DNA from: Candidatus Rifleibacteriota bacterium
GTDB taxonomy: Bacteria > Riflebacteria > Ozemobacteria > Ozemobacterales > Ozemobacteraceae
DNA length: 21,227 bases
Reading direction: 5' to 3'
Assembly (NCBI GenBank): GCA_029564115.1
Contig: JAKQQP010000549.1
Span: 1 to 21,227, forward strand
This document shows positions 7,898-15,268 of the stretch, one piece after another. The translations under genes were made by a program, and so were the position numbers. Positions within the stretch are counted from its first letter, which is position 1. Each line of letters opens with the position of its first letter. The notes under the pieces were generated by a model, which saw only the letters and a program-made list of their open reading frames with translations, did no database searches and was not told where the DNA came from.

Positions 7898-8115
7898 GTG
7901 GTGTAATCCTTTGCATTGATAAGAGCCGAAAAAATCCATCAGCGAAAAACGTATCACTGCACCGGATAAATCATAAGATCAGTGCAGCTGCCCAGCTAAA
8001 CGAAGTCAGTTTTTTCATGCACAGGCCGCATAAAACGGCGCGGAAACCAGTCACCTGACTGGCAGAAACCCTGTGCATTTTTACCCAACCCCCGGGCATA
8101 CGCAAAGGGTAAAAA
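7898..8115 (-). promoter_or_regulatory. Long structured 5' leader of deaD
   Basis: On the minus strand three stems precede the start codon. Stem 1 pairs TTTTTACCC (8107-8115) with GGGTAAAAA (8078-8086) around a 20-nt loop. Stem 2, abutting it, pairs ATGCACAGG (8070-8078) with CCTGTGCAT (8017-8025) and encloses two small hairpins, CCAGTC/GACTGG (8047-8062) and GCCG/CGGC (8025-8039), giving a branched fold. A CTGCAC/GTGCAG stem (7957-7987) follows. A 15-codon upstream frame (ATG at 8019, starting MKKLTSFSW) lies between them. Long leaders are known for cold-shock genes and for helicases that control their own mRNA; that role here is inference. No strong promoter was identified. A possible TTGTAG / TGATAC pair lies around 8120-8150. 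Confidence 0.55.
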
Positions 8116-8194
8116 CTAATGTATCACAAAAGCAACAATTAATCTACAACTATTTGTCAGCTCCACAAAAAAAAGCCCAAATATCTGAATCCAT

Positions 8195-8248
8195 AAATGT
8201 TTCATCCGGTTCATCAGTGGCCGACAAACATTTTCATCCGAGTTCATC
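8195..8248. repeat. Imperfect tandem repeat at the 3' end of hflC
   Basis: On the minus strand GATGAACTCGGATGAAAATG followed by TTT (8248-8226) recurs 33 bp on as GATGAACCGGATGAAACATT followed by T (8215-8195). The first copy includes the hflC stop codon. A further echo (GGATTCGGAT near 8280 and GGATTCAGAT near 8187) suggests local duplication of the end of the gene and its trailer. Confidence 0.55.
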
Positions 8249-9164
8249 TATAGCCGGATTTAAAATATCTATAAAAATCCGAATCCGTGGATATAACCAT
8301 TTTATTGTTACCAGTTGCCGTCTTCTCGATACTCTCGAGAGTCTTGAAAAAGGCGTAAAAATCGGCATCACGACTATATGCCTCGGCATAAATCGCAGCA
8401 GCCTGAGCGTCTGCCTTTCCCTTGATTTCTGTGGCCGTTTTGAACGCCTCTGAGCGAATGCGCCGCAGCTCTTTCTCCATTTCGCCGAGAATTTCGGCCT
8501 TGGTACCTTCGCCCTCAGAGCGATATTCCGCAGCCACTTTATTGCGTTCAGAAATCATTCTTTCGTAAACCTTTTCCAGAACCTTTTCGATGTAATTCAG
8601 GCGTTTAACCTGCACATCGATCAGCTCGATACCGTATTCAGGGGTGCTGGCCCGTGCCTTTTCAGTAATTTCGGCAAGAATCTGTTCGCGGGTAAAGCGA
8701 CCGGCTGTTGGCGGAATCTCTTCGGCAGAGCTTTCAGACGAAGGCTTATAGGTTGCGCCGCGCACCAGATCGACAAGATAGTTTCCGGAAATAGCGTCGC
8801 GCACCACTGAGTCGATAATATCGTCGAGGCGGCTCTGGGCACCAGCTATGCTGGCTACGGTCATATAGAAGCGTAACGGATCTTTAATTCGCCAACGGGC
8901 AGTCGTATCCACCCAGATAAACTTCTTTTCTTTGGTCGTGATCTGATTGGGGTCGCCGTCCCATTTCAAAATTCTTTTTTCGAAACGATGCACTTCTTCG
9001 ATAAACGGCAGTTTAAAACCCAGCCCGGCATAGCGCACTTCGCCGACTGGCTTTCCGAATCTGGTAACGATTGCCTGCTGACCTTCATTCACCACGAAAA
9101 AGCTCCCAAAACTCACAACTGCCAGCAAAACCAGGAAAACCGCCAAAATAAAATATCTGTTCAT
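8244..9164 (-). CDS. hflC: HflC-like SPFH membrane protein
   Basis: The product is 306 residues with a single N-terminal anchor (residues about 5-25), then the SPFH/prohibitin domain: VVNEGQQAIVTRFGKPVGEV, GLGFKLPFIEEVHRFEKRI, and TTARWRIKDPLRFY. The C-terminal half is a long charged helix (ERMISERNKVAAEYRSEGEG, KADAQAAAIYAEAYSRDADF) typical of HflC. With HflK it forms the large periplasm-facing cage that surrounds and modulates the FtsH protease in E. coli. The ATG at 9164 shares a base with the hflK stop (TGATG) and sits 5 nt after a GGGGGG run, so it is favoured over the adjacent GTG. Coupled translation with hflK gives equal dosage. No ftsH is nearby. Confidence 0.93.
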   Translation of the reverse strand: MNRYFILAVFLVLLAVVSFGSFFVVNEGQQAIVTRFGKPVGEVRYAGLGFKLPFIEEVHRFEKRILKWDGDPNQITTKEKKFIWVDTTARWRIKDPLRFYMTVASIAGAQSRLDDIIDSVVRDAISGNYLVDLVRGATYKPSSESSAEEIPPTAGRFTREQILAEITEKARASTPEYGIELIDVQVKRLNYIEKVLEKVYERMISERNKVAAEYRSEGEGTKAEILGEMEKELRRIRSEAFKTATEIKGKADAQAAAIYAEAYSRDADFYAFFKTLESIEKTATGNNKMVISTDSDFYRYFKSGYR

Positions 9165-10204
9165 CACTTCCCCCCTTTGTCGGCTTCGAAGCCCTGCAGC
9201 GGCAGCAGAGGCAGCACCGCGCCTTTTCCCGCCTGTTCATCAACGATAATGACGTCTTTCATGCGCGGCAGAACCTTTTCGAGAGTCTCGAGATATAGGC
9301 GCTGGCGCGTCACTTCGGGGTATTTTTTGTATTCATCGAGAACGGCGCTGAAGCGTGCAGCCTCACCTTCAGCGCGATTAATGCGCTCGAGAGCATAACC
9401 CTCTGCTTCCTGCACCATCTGTTTGCCCTCGCCACGGGCACGCGGCACCTGCTGATTATACTGTTCGCGGGCCTGAAGAATCAGACTTTCTTTTTGCTGT
9501 TCGGCCTCATTCACGCCGTTAAATGCGGCCTTAACGCTTTCCGGCGGGTTTACATCCTGAAACTTGTAGGTAACGATGCGTACGCCAATCTCGTAGCTAT
9601 TGAGAGTATCTTGAATTTCTCCCTGAATCTTGGCTGCCAACATGGCACGGTCAGTGGTTAAAACGTCGGTAACATTCGCATCACCAACTATTTTGCGCGT
9701 CATCGCCTCAGAAATATCACGAATTGTCTCGACGGGATTGTGAATATTGAAAATAAATTTGAAGGGGTCTTCGATTTTGTATTGCACGATCCATTCGAGG
9801 TCACTGACATTGAGATCACCGGTCAGCACCAGCGACTCATTGCTGTAACCACTTTTACTATAGGTGCTGCGCCCGCTGAAACCGGATGTTCTGAAACCAA
9901 ATTCTTCTTTCATGACTCTCTCTGTCTGGACAAGATAGACAGAATCGATGCCAAATGGAACCTTGAATTGCAAGCCAGGGCCGGTTATACCCACAAATCG
10001 CCCAAGACGCAAAACCACGCCCTTCTCTTCAGTGCCGACAGTGTAAAACGACCCCATCAGACCAACCACAACCAGCAGCAACAGTAACCAGCCGACTATT
10101 CTGCGAAAAATCAGATGCGGGTCGGGCATCTGCGTAAAACGCCCGGCCGCGGTAATGACGGCATCCACCACATCCCGGCCACCATTATTGTTGCCATATT
10201 CCAT
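9164..10204 (-). CDS. hflK: HflK-like SPFH membrane protein
   Basis: The product is 346 residues. A cytoplasmic N-terminal stretch, shorter and less Gly-rich than in E. coli, is followed by an anchor (IVGWLLLLLVVVGLMGSFYT, residues about 36-55) and the SPFH domain (VGTEEKGVVLRLGRFVGITG, GPGLQFKVPFGIDSVYLV). Family features include DLNVSDLEWIVQYKIEDPFK, REQYNQQVPRARGEGKQM and EAEGYALERINRAEGEAARF. It partners HflC, one nucleotide overlap away. GGAGGG lies 4 nt before the ATG. The 107 bp upstream contains an imperfect hairpin (GGCAAAA/TTTTGCC, near 10265-10290) but no clear promoter, so read-through from the MFS gene is possible. Confidence 0.93.
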   Translation of the reverse strand: MEYGNNNGGRDVVDAVITAAGRFTQMPDPHLIFRRIVGWLLLLLVVVGLMGSFYTVGTEEKGVVLRLGRFVGITGPGLQFKVPFGIDSVYLVQTERVMKEEFGFRTSGFSGRSTYSKSGYSNESLVLTGDLNVSDLEWIVQYKIEDPFKFIFNIHNPVETIRDISEAMTRKIVGDANVTDVLTTDRAMLAAKIQGEIQDTLNSYEIGVRIVTYKFQDVNPPESVKAAFNGVNEAEQQKESLILQAREQYNQQVPRARGEGKQMVQEAEGYALERINRAEGEAARFSAVLDEYKKYPEVTRQRLYLETLEKVLPRMKDVIIVDEQAGKGAVLPLLPLQGFEADKGGK

Positions 10205-10311
10205 TTTGCCCTCCAGATGAAAGTAACTTTGCCTTTACCCCCTGATTCTTACACAATCACCCACCTTTTGCCAGGCAAAATATTTTTTGCCGGGCTGACA
10301 GAAAAACAGTT

Positions 10312-11550
10312 TCAGGCAAAACGCGGTTTTTTGCAGGTTGGACAAGCGCGCAGAGAATCATCTGACTCGGCGCAGTCAGAGCAGCAGTCGCGGCTCTCAG
10401 AAAAGAACCGGGCGAAAACAGCCAGATTCAAAACAACTACTACAACTGCAACGAGTATTCCATAAGAGAAAGAACCGGTACGATCAGCAATCAAACCGCC
10501 CAGAGTCGGTCCCACAAGCGCCGCAAGCCCATAGGCAAAAAAAACTACCGGATACAGTCGCACAAATTTGTCGGCCCCAAATTTTTCTATAACAGTCGCT
10601 GCATAAATGACGAAACAACCACCGAAAGCTGCTCCGATCAGCGGCACTACAAGCAGAGACACCCGCCCAGGCATTTCCGCCAGCAACATAGCCATGGAAG
10701 CGGCCAGCAATGAGCCTGCTGCAAGGATGATGCGGCGCGAACCGAACTTGTCATGCAATTGCCCCCAGGCAATTCTTCCCAAAATATTGCCAGCAGCAAA
10801 AAGCGAGATAGCAGAAGTAGCATCGAGCTCTCCCAGGCCTGCCTTCAGCATTATAGCCTTGATATTGCCGATTATCAGAAGACCCGAGAATGTTCCGGTA
10901 AACATGCCCGCAAAAATAAGAGCAAAATTTTTCGTTAAAATATCAGACAACGCCGAAAAAGCATTTTGTGATACCTCTGACTGGTGGTCTGCTTCCGGCT
11001 CCGCAAGGATAGAAGCAGCCAACAGAGCCATACCGCCGAACACCAGGCCGATAAAGCGGAATAAACCCATCAAATCGTAGCCTGCGTGCAAAAGCAGATA
11101 TTCACTGACGTTGCTCATGAGAATCGCACCGCCACCGAACCCGGCTACAGCAACTCCGGTAATCAGACCACGATTATCCGGAAACCATTTCATGCCGACC
11201 GTCAAAGGGCACACATAGACAAAACCGGTTCCAATACCGATCAGCAGACCAAAGCTTGCCAGCAGCACACTAAAATCACCCTGCGAAAATGAAGCAAGCA
11301 GATAGCCGGCCATGAACAAAGCGCTGCCAAATATTGCAGTTCTGCCAGGCCCCTGTTTTTGCAAAACCCAGCCGGCAGGAATTGTTGCAACAGCAAAAGC
11401 GGCTATGGTTACACCAAAAATAGCACCGCAGCTGGCCTGCGAAAGACCAAAATCAGCAGCAAGCACAACAGCAAATTCGCTCCAGGCGTAGATGCCGCCC
11501 AAAACTGTCTGAAGAACCAGACCGGCGGCAAGAACAAACCATTTTTTCAT
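10312..11550 (-). CDS. OFA-type MFS transporter with a Cys-rich C-terminal tail
   Basis: The product is 412 residues with twelve hydrophobic segments and no signal peptide. The opening (LVLQTVLGGIYAWSEFAVVL) and LIGIGTGFVYVCPLTVGMKW, followed by FPDNRGLITGVAVAGFGGGA, are characteristic of the oxalate:formate antiporter (OFA) family, which mostly moves carboxylates; the actual substrate is not evident. The cytoplasmic loop between halves is short and acidic. After the last helix the final 24 residues (389-412) carry five cysteines, C389, C390, C393, C403 and C406. This is a CxxC...CPTC pattern resembling a zinc ribbon and is not usual in MFS carriers. AAGGA lies about 7 nt before the ATG. A strong hairpin stands just upstream. 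Confidence 0.88.
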   Translation of the reverse strand: MKKWFVLAAGLVLQTVLGGIYAWSEFAVVLAADFGLSQASCGAIFGVTIAAFAVATIPAGWVLQKQGPGRTAIFGSALFMAGYLLASFSQGDFSVLLASFGLLIGIGTGFVYVCPLTVGMKWFPDNRGLITGVAVAGFGGGAILMSNVSEYLLLHAGYDLMGLFRFIGLVFGGMALLAASILAEPEADHQSEVSQNAFSALSDILTKNFALIFAGMFTGTFSGLLIIGNIKAIMLKAGLGELDATSAISLFAAGNILGRIAWGQLHDKFGSRRIILAAGSLLAASMAMLLAEMPGRVSLLVVPLIGAAFGGCFVIYAATVIEKFGADKFVRLYPVVFFAYGLAALVGPTLGGLIADRTGSFSYGILVAVVVVVLNLAVFARFFSESRDCCSDCAESDDSLRACPTCKKPRFA

Positions 11551-11573
11551 ATATCAGTCCTTATCTGAAATTG

Positions 11574-11618
11574 AAAAGCGGCCCGCGCAAGCATGAATAA
11601 TCATGTTCAACGGGCCGC
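11574..11618 (-). terminator. Hairpin terminator or attenuator between the regulator and the MFS gene
   Basis: On the minus strand GCGGCCCG (11618-11611) pairs perfectly with CGGGCCGC (11585-11578). An inner CATGA/TCATG stem (11592-11605) extends it, and TTTTC follows. It ends 23 bp before the MFS start codon, so it either ends the regulator transcript or attenuates expression of the carrier. Confidence 0.75.
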
Positions 11619-11670
11619 CAGCATAAAATTACATCGATTGAAAGTTGTGAGAAAAAGCCGGAAAAGCGCA

Positions 11671-12045
11671 TCAGCCAGAAATCCCCGGCGGCGCGACAGA
11701 GTCGGAAACGGCCGCGTCATCGTTGGTTTTCTGCATGACACAGAGAAGCTCGGCTATCGTATGGCCGGCTTCAATCGGGTGTCTGAGGTGTCGCCCGGTG
11801 TGCAGACGGTATTTGTTACAGCGCCCGGCGCGATCTATTTCGAGATAGCCCTCATGAGTCAGGTCGGCGATTATTTTTTGTACGGCCCGCTCAGTTATGC
11901 CCACTATCGACGCGATTTCTCGCATTTTCATATCGGGCTTGCGGCTCAAACAAACGAGAACATGCGCATGGTTGGTGAGAAAAGTCCAATGATGAGGATG
12001 TTCTTGATTATCTGACGTATTAAAAATATTTTCCGGAATCTGCAT
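11671..12045 (-). CDS. Small winged-helix transcriptional regulator
   Basis: The product is 124 residues. After WTFLTNHAHVLVCLSRKPDM, residues about 39-72 give a helix-turn-helix (MREIASIVGITERAVQKIIA) and the wing (GYLEIDRAGRCNKYRLH). The ending HPIEAGHTIAELL is typical of a widespread family of short MarR/IclR-like wHTH proteins. The start codon lies inside a 36-bp perfect inverted repeat that also covers the promoter, and there is no Shine-Dalgarno sequence. Transcription is predicted to begin at or next to the ATG. The gene is therefore probably autorepressed and translated from a leaderless message. The downstream MFS gene on the same strand is a plausible target. Function beyond DNA binding is unknown. 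Confidence 0.85.
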   Translation of the reverse strand: MQIPENIFNTSDNQEHPHHWTFLTNHAHVLVCLSRKPDMKMREIASIVGITERAVQKIIADLTHEGYLEIDRAGRCNKYRLHTGRHLRHPIEAGHTIAELLCVMQKTNDDAAVSDSVAPPGISG

Positions 12046-12078
12046 ACGAACTTTTATACACGAATAAAAGTTCGTATG
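12043..12078. promoter_or_regulatory. Perfect 15-bp inverted repeat operator
   Basis: CATACGAACTTTTAT (12043-12057) and its exact complement (12064-12078) are separated by 6 nt. The repeat runs from the start codon of the winged-helix gene to its -35 box and includes the -10, so an occupied site would block both transcription and access to the start. The probable ligand is the product of the gene itself. Confidence 0.85.
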
Positions 12079-12082
12079 TCAA
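12053..12082 (-). promoter_or_regulatory. Promoter of the winged-helix gene (leaderless)
   Basis: TTGACA (12082-12077), an 18-nt spacer and TATAAA (12058-12053) are seen on the minus strand, with a TG just before the -10. Only 7 nt lie between the -10 and the ATG at 12045, so transcription should start at or within 1-2 nt of the start codon. Confidence 0.75.
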
Positions 12083-12178
12083 GAATTTTCTAGTTGCCAG
12101 GCCAAGCCGGTGTGCATGCCGAAACCGTTGCGCCAATGTTATCTGCCGCACACTTTCAAAGTAGAACTGGAAAAATAG

Positions 12179-12215
12179 AGTGGTTATAAATATTTTTATA
12201 GAAAAGAAAACCACT
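12179..12215 (+). promoter_or_regulatory. Inverted repeat in the leader of the exported-protein gene
   Basis: AGTGGTT (12179-12185) pairs with AACCACT (12209-12215) around an A/T-rich centre that contains TATAAA (12185-12190, a possible -10 without a good -35). The right arm abuts the GGAGG ribosome site at 12216-12220, so the stem could influence translation. Confidence 0.4.
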
Positions 12216-12229
12216 GGAGGCGAAGAAAA

Positions 12230-12691
12230 ATGTTAAACAAAAAACCCAGTATCACGATTCTGGTTCTCGTTATTTTCGTTCTGGCAATGCAGACGGCTGA
12301 TGCTTTCAAAATGCCCAGACTCAACCTTGGCAACAGCCTTGAAAAGGTAATTAAAGGTGCCGGGATCATCTTTTTGATCAAACAGTTTGGCGGCGAACTG
12401 AACAATTTTATCAACAAAGTTCTCTCTGATAAAAGTGTTCCGAATGTCGAAGCAACTAAAGTTGTTCCGATTCTAACTTTCGGTCAGGGTATCGAAGCCG
12501 GTGCCTGCCAGATAGCCGGCCCGGCCAACAAAGTCGGTCAGGTTGAAGCGGTCTTCTCTGTGGCAGCAATGCTCGACAAGGGGCACAGGTTCAATATTCA
12601 GGCTCTGGTACCCAGCTCCTCGCTGAACCCGCTCAAGCTCAACCGCGTTTACGGCGTGGGTATCACCGCCATTATCGACTATAAACTCTAA
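12230..12691 (+). CDS. Small exported protein of unknown function
   Basis: The product is 153 residues with a clear Sec signal: MLNKKPSITILVLVIFVLAM, then QTADAF. The mature part has a hydrophobic helix (GAGIIFLIKQFGGELNNFIN), then a Gly/Ala/Val-rich region (VVPILTFGQGIEAGACQIAG, then VEAVFSVAAML) and ends with GVGITAIIDYKL, which looks like beta-strands. One cysteine is present in the mature part. I do not recognise the family. The start has GGAGG 9 nt upstream. It converges with the radical SAM gene, five bases apart, so the two are separately transcribed and no functional link is implied. Confidence 0.7.
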   Translation: MLNKKPSITILVLVIFVLAMQTADAFKMPRLNLGNSLEKVIKGAGIIFLIKQFGGELNNFINKVLSDKSVPNVEATKVVPILTFGQGIEAGACQIAGPANKVGQVEAVFSVAAMLDKGHRFNIQALVPSSSLNPLKLNRVYGVGITAIIDYKL

Positions 12692-12696
12692 ACCGG

Positions 12697-13722
12697 TCAG
12701 TCTGAACTTCTGTTGAGAAGGCACTGCGGGTCGTCGGCAAACGGCGACCCATAAACGGCTCTGGCAAGAGCACGACAACCGGGGCAGTCTTCGAAGGGGC
12801 ATGCTCCGCAGATCATGCCGGTCAGTTTCGGCCTGATTTTTGCGCATTCCCATTCAGAGAGACGGCTGCGAATCTGCAGAAACGGCTCACTGAAAATATT
12901 GCCAACCGGAATATCAAGCCGACGGCACGGGTATACCGTTCCGTCCGGCATCATCGCCATCGACTCGGAACCAAGATTACAAAGAGCCGCTTCGAGACGG
13001 TCTTCAGCTGCAATGTTGCGATCCAGTAACAGGCCAAAAGCCCGGTATGCGGCCAGCGAGTCAATATCGGCATCCAGGCCGGCGGCCTCAACAACCCTGC
13101 CGACAACCTCAAACCAGTCATCGGCAGTCAGCACCGCATCCGCTATTCCCATGCCGGTACCCATGGGCACAAACCGCTCAAACAGTATCGCATCAGCGCC
13201 AACCTGAGTGGCAAACCTTATCGTTTCGACAACAGTGGCAAAATTAAGTCGCGAAAGAGTCACCATCAGGGTAATCTGCTTGCCGGTCATTTTTTTATAA
13301 AGCGGAATCGTTCGGCGCAGGCCTTCAAGCGAGCCATCGCCCCTGATATAATCGTTAACACTGCGATCGCCAGACTCGAGAGAAATTCTGAAAGACTTCA
13401 GACGCGGCAGGCTGCCAAGCTGCTGCAGCAGAGACTGGTCTTCGATGGTGCCGTTGGTGATGATGTTTATTTCGTCGAGGTTGGCAAAGCTTTCGAGATA
13501 CCTCGCCAGCTCGACGAGATCGGGCAGAAGCAGCGGCTCGCCGCCGGTAAGATTTACCGTCACGGCTTCAGTCGGAATAGCGCCAAGAACAGCCAGAGCG
13601 GCCTGTCGTCGACCATCAGCACCGTCACACAGATTCTCATCAGCGTGTGAATTCTGGTAACAATGCCGGCAACGCCGGTTACACCTGTCTGTTAAATGCC
13701 ACTGAAAACCGAACACTGGCAA
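12697..13722 (-). CDS. Radical SAM enzyme with SPASM domain
   Basis: The product is 341 residues from a TTG. A GTG two codons later has better spacing to GGTGG and may be the true start; a stop lies directly before the TTG. Residues 14-21 give the CxxxCxxC motif (CNRRCRHC) for the SAM-binding 4Fe-4S cluster, followed by LTGGEP (58-63) and ITNGT (88-92). The C-terminus has a SPASM arrangement: C248-x12-G-x4-C266, then C305-x2-C308-x4-C313-x2-C316 and C334, enough to bind auxiliary clusters. Family members modify peptides or mature enzymes such as sulfatases, quinohemoproteins and RiPPs. No precursor peptide, sulfatase or partner is visible nearby, so the substrate is open. The fold is certain; the role is not. 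Confidence 0.9.
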   Translation of the reverse strand: MPVFGFQWHLTDRCNRRCRHCYQNSHADENLCDGADGRRQAALAVLGAIPTEAVTVNLTGGEPLLLPDLVELARYLESFANLDEINIITNGTIEDQSLLQQLGSLPRLKSFRISLESGDRSVNDYIRGDGSLEGLRRTIPLYKKMTGKQITLMVTLSRLNFATVVETIRFATQVGADAILFERFVPMGTGMGIADAVLTADDWFEVVGRVVEAAGLDADIDSLAAYRAFGLLLDRNIAAEDRLEAALCNLGSESMAMMPDGTVYPCRRLDIPVGNIFSEPFLQIRSRLSEWECAKIRPKLTGMICGACPFEDCPGCRALARAVYGSPFADDPQCLLNRSSD

Positions 13723-13758
13723 TCACCACCCAATCCAGATAAAAATTCAGCTCAGATT

Positions 13759-13787
13759 TAGATACCATCAAACGCCCCACTTAACAA
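13759..13787 (-). promoter_or_regulatory. Probable promoter of the radical SAM gene
   Basis: TTGTTA (13787-13782), a 17-nt spacer and TATCTA (13764-13759) are seen on the minus strand, about 40 nt before the start codon. Confidence 0.5.
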
Positions 13788-13801
13788 GCTGTTTGAGCAT
13801 T

Positions 13802-13814
13802 TTGCACGGTGCAA
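13802..13814. promoter_or_regulatory. Short perfect palindrome, possible operator
   Basis: TTGCAC-G-GTGCAA is centred in the divergent region between the radical SAM gene and the MFS gene, just upstream of the radical SAM promoter. It is followed by TGCAAA, which pairs with TTTGCA in an alternative fold. The position suits a regulator acting on either gene; the protein is unknown. Confidence 0.45.
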
Positions 13815-13956
13815 TGCAAACTCTGCCATCACAGGGTTCTGCATATATTGGGCAACAGATTTTTGTGTTCTTGCTCCGGCCCAAAGAAAACAGGTTGCAA
13901 AACCCTTTGATTTGGCACATCCTTAGTTATATCACCTTAAATCCAACGAGGCTCCA

Positions 13957-15222
13957 ATGCAGCGACGCTGGCTGATATTCTGGGTTCTGGCAAGTTCATA
14001 CTTTTTCGTCATGTTCCATCGCTTCTGCCCTGCGGTCATGGCCGGCGACCTTACTGCCGACCTTGGCCTCGACCCGGCGGCACTGGGCTTTCTTTCTTCT
14101 ATGTATCTTCTGGGCTACGCATCGGTTCAAATACCAGTAGGCATTCTTTCAGACTGGTGGGGGGCACGCAAAACTATCTCTCTGTTTCTGCTCGTCGCCA
14201 GCTTCGGCGCTTACGCCTTCGGCAGCGCATCATCGTTTCATACGGCAGTACTCGCCAGATGGCTTGTCGGTGCCGGGGTCGGCTGTGTGTATGTACCCGC
14301 TCTCAGAGTTCTTGGCTGCTGGTTCGAAAGAGATTCTTTCGCTTTTATGACCGGCATGATGCTCGCGGTCGGCAATCTGGGTGCTTTGGGGTCGACGTGG
14401 CCGCTGGCAGTGATCAAGGGCATCTGGGGTTGGCGTGCCGCCATGGAAGTAGTGAGCCTGATAACTCTCGTCCTGGTAATTCTGGTCTGGGCGGTTGTAA
14501 AAGACCACCCAGAGACAGACCTGGCAGGTAAAGAAAGCGACCCGGCCAGCAGCGGGGAAGACCCGATCGCCGCTGAGGTGCCGACAAAGGGGCCGCGTGG
14601 GCTGCGCGTCATGCTTAAGTCAAGACGCTTCTGGGCTTTAACCGTTTACTTCATTGCCTTCGAAACGACGATCATAAGCTTTCAGGGACTCTGGGCCGGG
14701 CCTTTTATGAAGCGGGTCTACCAGTATTCAGATACCACTGTCGGCTACGCTTTGACCTGGCTGGCGCTTGGCTTGATCATCGGTGCCATTCTTTCAGGGC
14801 TGCTGGCCGGGCGTTCACTGCAGCGCCGCCACGCCGTTCTGACCGCCGGAATGTTCGGTTATCTTCTTTGCTGGGTGCCAATTGTGTTTGCCACAACTTC
14901 ACTCGGTCCCTATTTCGTGCCCCTTCTGACGCTAATGGGTGTAACCGGCGGTTTTTTTTCGATAAGCTTCGGCATCGCCCGCGAATGTTTTGAACCACGC
15001 ATGGCCGGCACCGCCCTTGGCGTCTACAACTTCACCGGCTTCGCCGCCGGCGGGCTGGGCATGTGGGTCATGGGTCTCATCATCCGCGGCCTGTCGCCCG
15101 ACGGAACGAACGAAGTGGCCGCATTTCAGGCTGCGTTTGGTCTGGCGCTCGGCATAATGCTCATCGGCCTCATCATGTTGATTCTATTGCCAAAAGCGTG
15201 GTCAAATCAGCCATCACAATGA
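13957..15222 (+). CDS. MFS transporter (organic anion/sugar-phosphate-like)
   Basis: The 421-residue protein has twelve hydrophobic segments in two halves, joined by a charged loop of about 45 residues (DHPETDLAGKESDPASSGED). The start (SSYFFVMFHRFCPAVMAGDL) and the loop 2-3 motif (GILSDWWGARKT, residues about 61-72) are MFS signature regions. RWLVGAGVGCVYVPALRVLG and FGIARECFEPRMAGTALGVY also fit. The pattern resembles carriers of the anion:cation symporter or glycerol-3-phosphate groups; the substrate is unknown. GAGG lies 5 nt before the ATG. A weak promoter (TTTGAT, 16 nt, TATATC at 13928-13933) precedes it. It is transcribed away from the radical SAM gene and converges on the reductase gene. 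Confidence 0.87.
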   Translation: MQRRWLIFWVLASSYFFVMFHRFCPAVMAGDLTADLGLDPAALGFLSSMYLLGYASVQIPVGILSDWWGARKTISLFLLVASFGAYAFGSASSFHTAVLARWLVGAGVGCVYVPALRVLGCWFERDSFAFMTGMMLAVGNLGALGSTWPLAVIKGIWGWRAAMEVVSLITLVLVILVWAVVKDHPETDLAGKESDPASSGEDPIAAEVPTKGPRGLRVMLKSRRFWALTVYFIAFETTIISFQGLWAGPFMKRVYQYSDTTVGYALTWLALGLIIGAILSGLLAGRSLQRRHAVLTAGMFGYLLCWVPIVFATTSLGPYFVPLLTLMGVTGGFFSISFGIARECFEPRMAGTALGVYNFTGFAAGGLGMWVMGLIIRGLSPDGTNEVAAFQAAFGLALGIMLIGLIMLILLPKAWSNQPSQ

Positions 15223-15268
15223 CTTTTCAAAATAGACTTTTTTTGAGATTCCGCCACAGGCGCTTCGA

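Noticed and set aside
7898..7957. 20-residue extension of the helicase from a GTG
   Set aside because: It has no ribosome site, and the ATG at 7897 has AAAGGA at good spacing and matches where the family begins.
10265..10290. GGCAAAA/TTTTGCC hairpin before hflK as a terminator
   Set aside because: It is A/T-rich, interrupted and not followed by a T-run.
12230..12691. Exported protein as a substrate of the neighbouring radical SAM enzyme
   Set aside because: The genes are convergent with no shared promoter, and the protein is too long and has only one mature cysteine; nothing points to modification.
13793..13975. 60-codon plus-strand frame as a possible RiPP precursor for the radical SAM enzyme
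   Set aside because: It faces away from the enzyme gene, overlaps the MFS start, lacks a leader/core pattern and covers the divergent promoter region.
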